Assembly: GCF_004362015.1 (NCBI RefSeq)
Contig: NZ_SNWW01000008.1
Location: 124,001-188,000, forward strand
Direction of reading: 5' to 3'
Length of the DNA stretch: 64,000 nucleotides
Origin: Flavobacterium chryseum
GTDB lineage: Bacteria; Bacteroidota; Bacteroidia; Flavobacteriales; Flavobacteriaceae
Under the pieces are notes generated by a model. The model made no database searches and was not told where the DNA came from. It saw only the letters and a program-made list of their open reading frames with translations. Shown piece after piece: positions 61,893 to 64,000 of this stretch. The position numbers and the translations under genes are program-made. Position 1 is the first letter of the stretch. Each line of letters starts with the position of its first letter.

Positions 61893-63086
61893 CTATAAAT
61901 GTAATTGAATCTTATATTTATTACATAATCGCATCACAAATAACATTATAGTAGAAAACACTAAACTCCAGATAATTCCGGGAGTTCCTTCTCTAAAATA
62001 ATCCGGAATAATTTGAATTTTAAAAGCCAAATTGAAATAATAAATAATGCCGGGTAAAATATAAATCAATAATGGATTGGCTGCCGCAGGCATGAAAAAG
62101 TCACTCCATTTTGTTTGTTTTTTAACTTCCATCAACCAATAAAGAAAATAAAACAAGACAGTACAAATTCCTGCGGAAATCATTGTCCAGGATGGAGTTC
62201 CTTTTATTTTTGAAATTCCGTAATAAGGTCTTAGCCAAAAACCTAGGGCAAAAAACAAAACCGCAAATGCAATAACTCCCCAATTGATTTTAAATGTCAT
62301 TTTTCGATCAAAAAACAATAACGAAATAATTACTCCTGCAGTTACCAATGAAGCATGCGTTAAATGTCCTGCTATAAAATTAAAAGCGGATAATTGTTGG
62401 ATTGCAATTCCTTCTGTTAAATTAATACAATTAGCAATAACAGACACAACCAAAAAGACAATCATTGCCCACAATTTTCCTGAAACAAGCCAATAGTAAA
62501 TTACGGTAAAAAGATATGCCCAACCTATTAGGCCAAGAATTCCCCACCATTTTGGTGTCATCCCAATATCGCCGGTTTCTTCCTGAACATATAAAAAACA
62601 GAGCGCCATTAATACTAACATCCCGCCATATTGAAGTGTGTATTTTAACCAAATAGGAAAATCTTTAGGATATTTATTCCAAATTGGAATTGGCATCACA
62701 TAAGCCAAAAGCCCCCAAAATGCAGGCGTAATTATCATTTTTGAAGCGTCATAACCATATTCAGCATTTACCATAAAAACTCCAATTATGATTAGTGCCA
62801 ATGCTCTTTTTAAAGTATGTGTCCAAATTGTTTTTACACTATCGCCTTTAAGTAATCGCGCATTAAACGCAAATGGAATCGACATTCCGACAATAAATAA
62901 AAATGCAGGAAAAACTAAATCTACAAAAGTCATCGCATCTGCATCTGCCGGCATGTGTTTCATCCATTGTGGCACATTTTTGACACTTGCCAACTCGTTA
63001 ACAAAAATCATTACAAAAATTGTAATTCCACGTAAAGCGTCTATTGAAACAATTCTTTGATTATATAAATTATCTTTAATTTTCAT
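61893..63086 (-). CDS. DUF5009/HGSNAT-like membrane acyltransferase (second copy)
   Basis: This 397-residue membrane protein has about 11 hydrophobic segments. It starts with NQRIVSIDALRGITIFVMIFVN and TFVDLVFPAFLFIVGMSIPFAFN, the same signature as the protein at 50517-51788. It lacks the WHGC motif there and has WMKHMPADADAMTF in that place, so the acceptor or mechanism may differ. Acetyl transfer to a sugar at the membrane is the family idea. The polysaccharide genes around it make an envelope glycan a fair guess. Confidence 0.83.
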   Translation of the reverse strand: MKIKDNLYNQRIVSIDALRGITIFVMIFVNELASVKNVPQWMKHMPADADAMTFVDLVFPAFLFIVGMSIPFAFNARLLKGDSVKTIWTHTLKRALALIIIGVFMVNAEYGYDASKMIITPAFWGLLAYVMPIPIWNKYPKDFPIWLKYTLQYGGMLVLMALCFLYVQEETGDIGMTPKWWGILGLIGWAYLFTVIYYWLVSGKLWAMIVFLVVSVIANCINLTEGIAIQQLSAFNFIAGHLTHASLVTAGVIISLLFFDRKMTFKINWGVIAFAVLFFALGFWLRPYYGISKIKGTPSWTMISAGICTVLFYFLYWLMEVKKQTKWSDFFMPAAANPLLIYILPGIIYYFNLAFKIQIIPDYFREGTPGIIWSLVFSTIMLFVMRLCNKYKIQLHL

Positions 63087-63218
63087 AAATTATTACATTT
63101 TTTTGCAATGCAAATTAAAATATAATTAATTAAATGCAAAATTATCTTCCATTTACTATCTAATATTAATTCTTGTAAATAATACACTAATCAGTAAGAA
63201 AATCTCTGCCAATTTAAT

Positions 63219-63226
63219 TACTTTTG
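63219..63226 (+). promoter_or_regulatory. -7 promoter element directly before the CpsB/YwqE-like gene
   Basis: TACTTTTG matches TAnnTTTG and ends only 4 bases before the ATG at 63231. If it is the true promoter, the transcript would be leaderless or nearly so. Confidence 0.45.
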
Positions 63227-63230
63227 TCAA

Positions 63231-63968
63231 ATGCTGTCATTTTTTAAATCAAAACCGTACTTAAAAGATCTTCTGTCTGGCGATTATACAGATATTCATT
63301 CTCACCTTTTACCAGGAATTGACGATGGTGCACGAACTATAACTGAAACTACAAAACTTGTTAAAGCGCTGAAAGAAATTGGTATTTATCAATTTATAAC
63401 CACGCCACACATTAGTCATTATATCTGGAATAATTCACCACAATCCATAATTGCAAACCATTCTGAAACTAAACTTTTATTAGACGATCATAATGTAGAA
63501 GTTCCTCTAAATGCTGCCGCAGAATATTTCATGGATGACTGGTTTGAAAATCATTTTAAATCTGAAAAACTACTCACTTTAAAAGATAATTACGTTTTAG
63601 TGGAAATGTCCTATATGAATGCTCCAGTTCAATTGTACAAAATACTTTTTGATTTGCAAGTTGCAGGATATATCCCGGTTTTAGCACATCCTGAAAGATA
63701 TTTGTTTTACCATAAAAACTTTAGTGAATATGAAAAACTAAAAAAAGCAGGATGTTTGTTCCAACTAAATTTATTGTCTTTAGTGGGTTATTATGGGGAG
63801 AGAATCACGAAAGTTGCCGATCAGCTTTTAAAAAATGGTATGTATGATTTTTCCGGTTCTGATGTTCATCATAATAATCATATCGCAGCATTCAGTCAAA
63901 AATTAAAAATAAAAAATATTGCTCCTTTGAAGGAAATTATAAAAAATAATCAGTTTTTTAAATTTTAA
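63231..63968 (+). CDS. CpsB/YwqE-like PHP-domain tyrosine-protein phosphatase
   Basis: This 245-residue protein is a PHP-fold metal-dependent phosphatase that removes phosphate from tyrosine of capsule-assembly kinases. It has the metal ligands DIHSHLLPGIDDGA, TTPHIS, LAHPERYLF and GSDVHHNN, spread as in CpsB and YwqE. In Bacteroidota such genes stand near Wza/Wzc-type capsule genes, so an exopolysaccharide cluster probably continues to the right of the window. A possible next start (ATGCATAA...) begins at 63993. Confidence 0.9.
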   Translation: MLSFFKSKPYLKDLLSGDYTDIHSHLLPGIDDGARTITETTKLVKALKEIGIYQFITTPHISHYIWNNSPQSIIANHSETKLLLDDHNVEVPLNAAAEYFMDDWFENHFKSEKLLTLKDNYVLVEMSYMNAPVQLYKILFDLQVAGYIPVLAHPERYLFYHKNFSEYEKLKKAGCLFQLNLLSLVGYYGERITKVADQLLKNGMYDFSGSDVHHNNHIAAFSQKLKIKNIAPLKEIIKNNQFFKF

Positions 63969-64000
63969 ACAAAACTTTTTAAACTCAAAATAATGCATAA

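Noticed and set aside
1..64000. CRISPR array, tRNA or rRNA genes, insertion sequences and prophage
   Set aside because: None seen by reading both strands: no spaced direct repeats, no cloverleaf or rRNA-like stretch, and no transposase, integrase or phage structural frame.

Overview
The window looks like a chromosomal segment from a Flavobacterium (Bacteroidota), close in style to F. johnsoniae. The DNA is AT-rich. Promoters fit the Bacteroidota pattern (TTG, a spacer, then TAnnTTTG). SusC/SusD pairs, a type IX secretion C-terminal domain, bacillithiol synthesis (bshC), DUF4295 next to rpmB/rpmG, and many short intergenic inverted repeats all fit that lineage. I see no rRNA, tRNA, CRISPR array, prophage or insertion sequence.

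Layout. 1-5000: the end of an outer-membrane FadL-like gene, rimO, a glycine-rich secreted protein, a lipoprotein amidase and an OmpL-like porin. About 5500-31700: a large polysaccharide utilization region, interrupted near its right end by an aldo/keto reductase and a DUF433 gene. 31900-40500: cell-wall enzymes (NlpC/P60, L,D-transpeptidase), a DUF1573 protein, a histidine kinase/response regulator pair, an MBL-fold protein and a B12-type radical SAM protein. 40600-44700: a 1342-residue type IX-secreted adhesin-like protein. 44700-53300: an alpha/beta hydrolase, an SdpR/SdpI-like pair, an MFS carrier, bshC, a DUF5009 membrane protein, ndk, a DUF721 protein and a small lipoprotein. 53400-64000: housekeeping genes (ftsY, DUF4295, rpmG, rpmB, cinA, an Hpt protein, a DnaQ-like exonuclease, a 2-oxoacid dehydrogenase E2) followed by a glycosyltransferase, a second DUF5009 protein and a CpsB/YwqE-like phosphatase.

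The polysaccharide region reads as an acetylated galacto(gluco)mannan system. A minus-strand operon encodes SusC, SusD, a surface glycan-binding lipoprotein, a GH27 alpha-galactosidase and a GH5_2 endoglucanase. A well-formed promoter and palindrome precede it, and an internal hairpin terminator separates the binding/import genes from the two enzymes. An AraC-type regulator lies next to it. A divergent plus-strand operon encodes a GH26 mannanase, a GPH-family sugar symporter, a GH130 mannosyl-glucose phosphorylase, a mannobiose/cellobiose 2-epimerase, a second GH26, a GH5_7 mannanase and a GH97 alpha-galactoside hydrolase. Further right, a GH3 beta-glucosidase and two esterases (a SASA-type and a CE2-type) could finish gluco-oligomers and remove acetyl groups. 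The expected flow is surface cutting, SusCD import, periplasmic debranching and mannobiose release, GPH import, epimerization to mannosyl-glucose, and phosphorolysis to mannose-1-phosphate plus glucose.

Points that merit a second look: a one-base frameshift at the signal peptide of the GH3 gene, a REPIN-like element, three diverged copies of a roughly 85-105 nt structured intergenic element, the promoter/operator arrangement of the mannan operon, and several small genes missed by a 60-residue cutoff.
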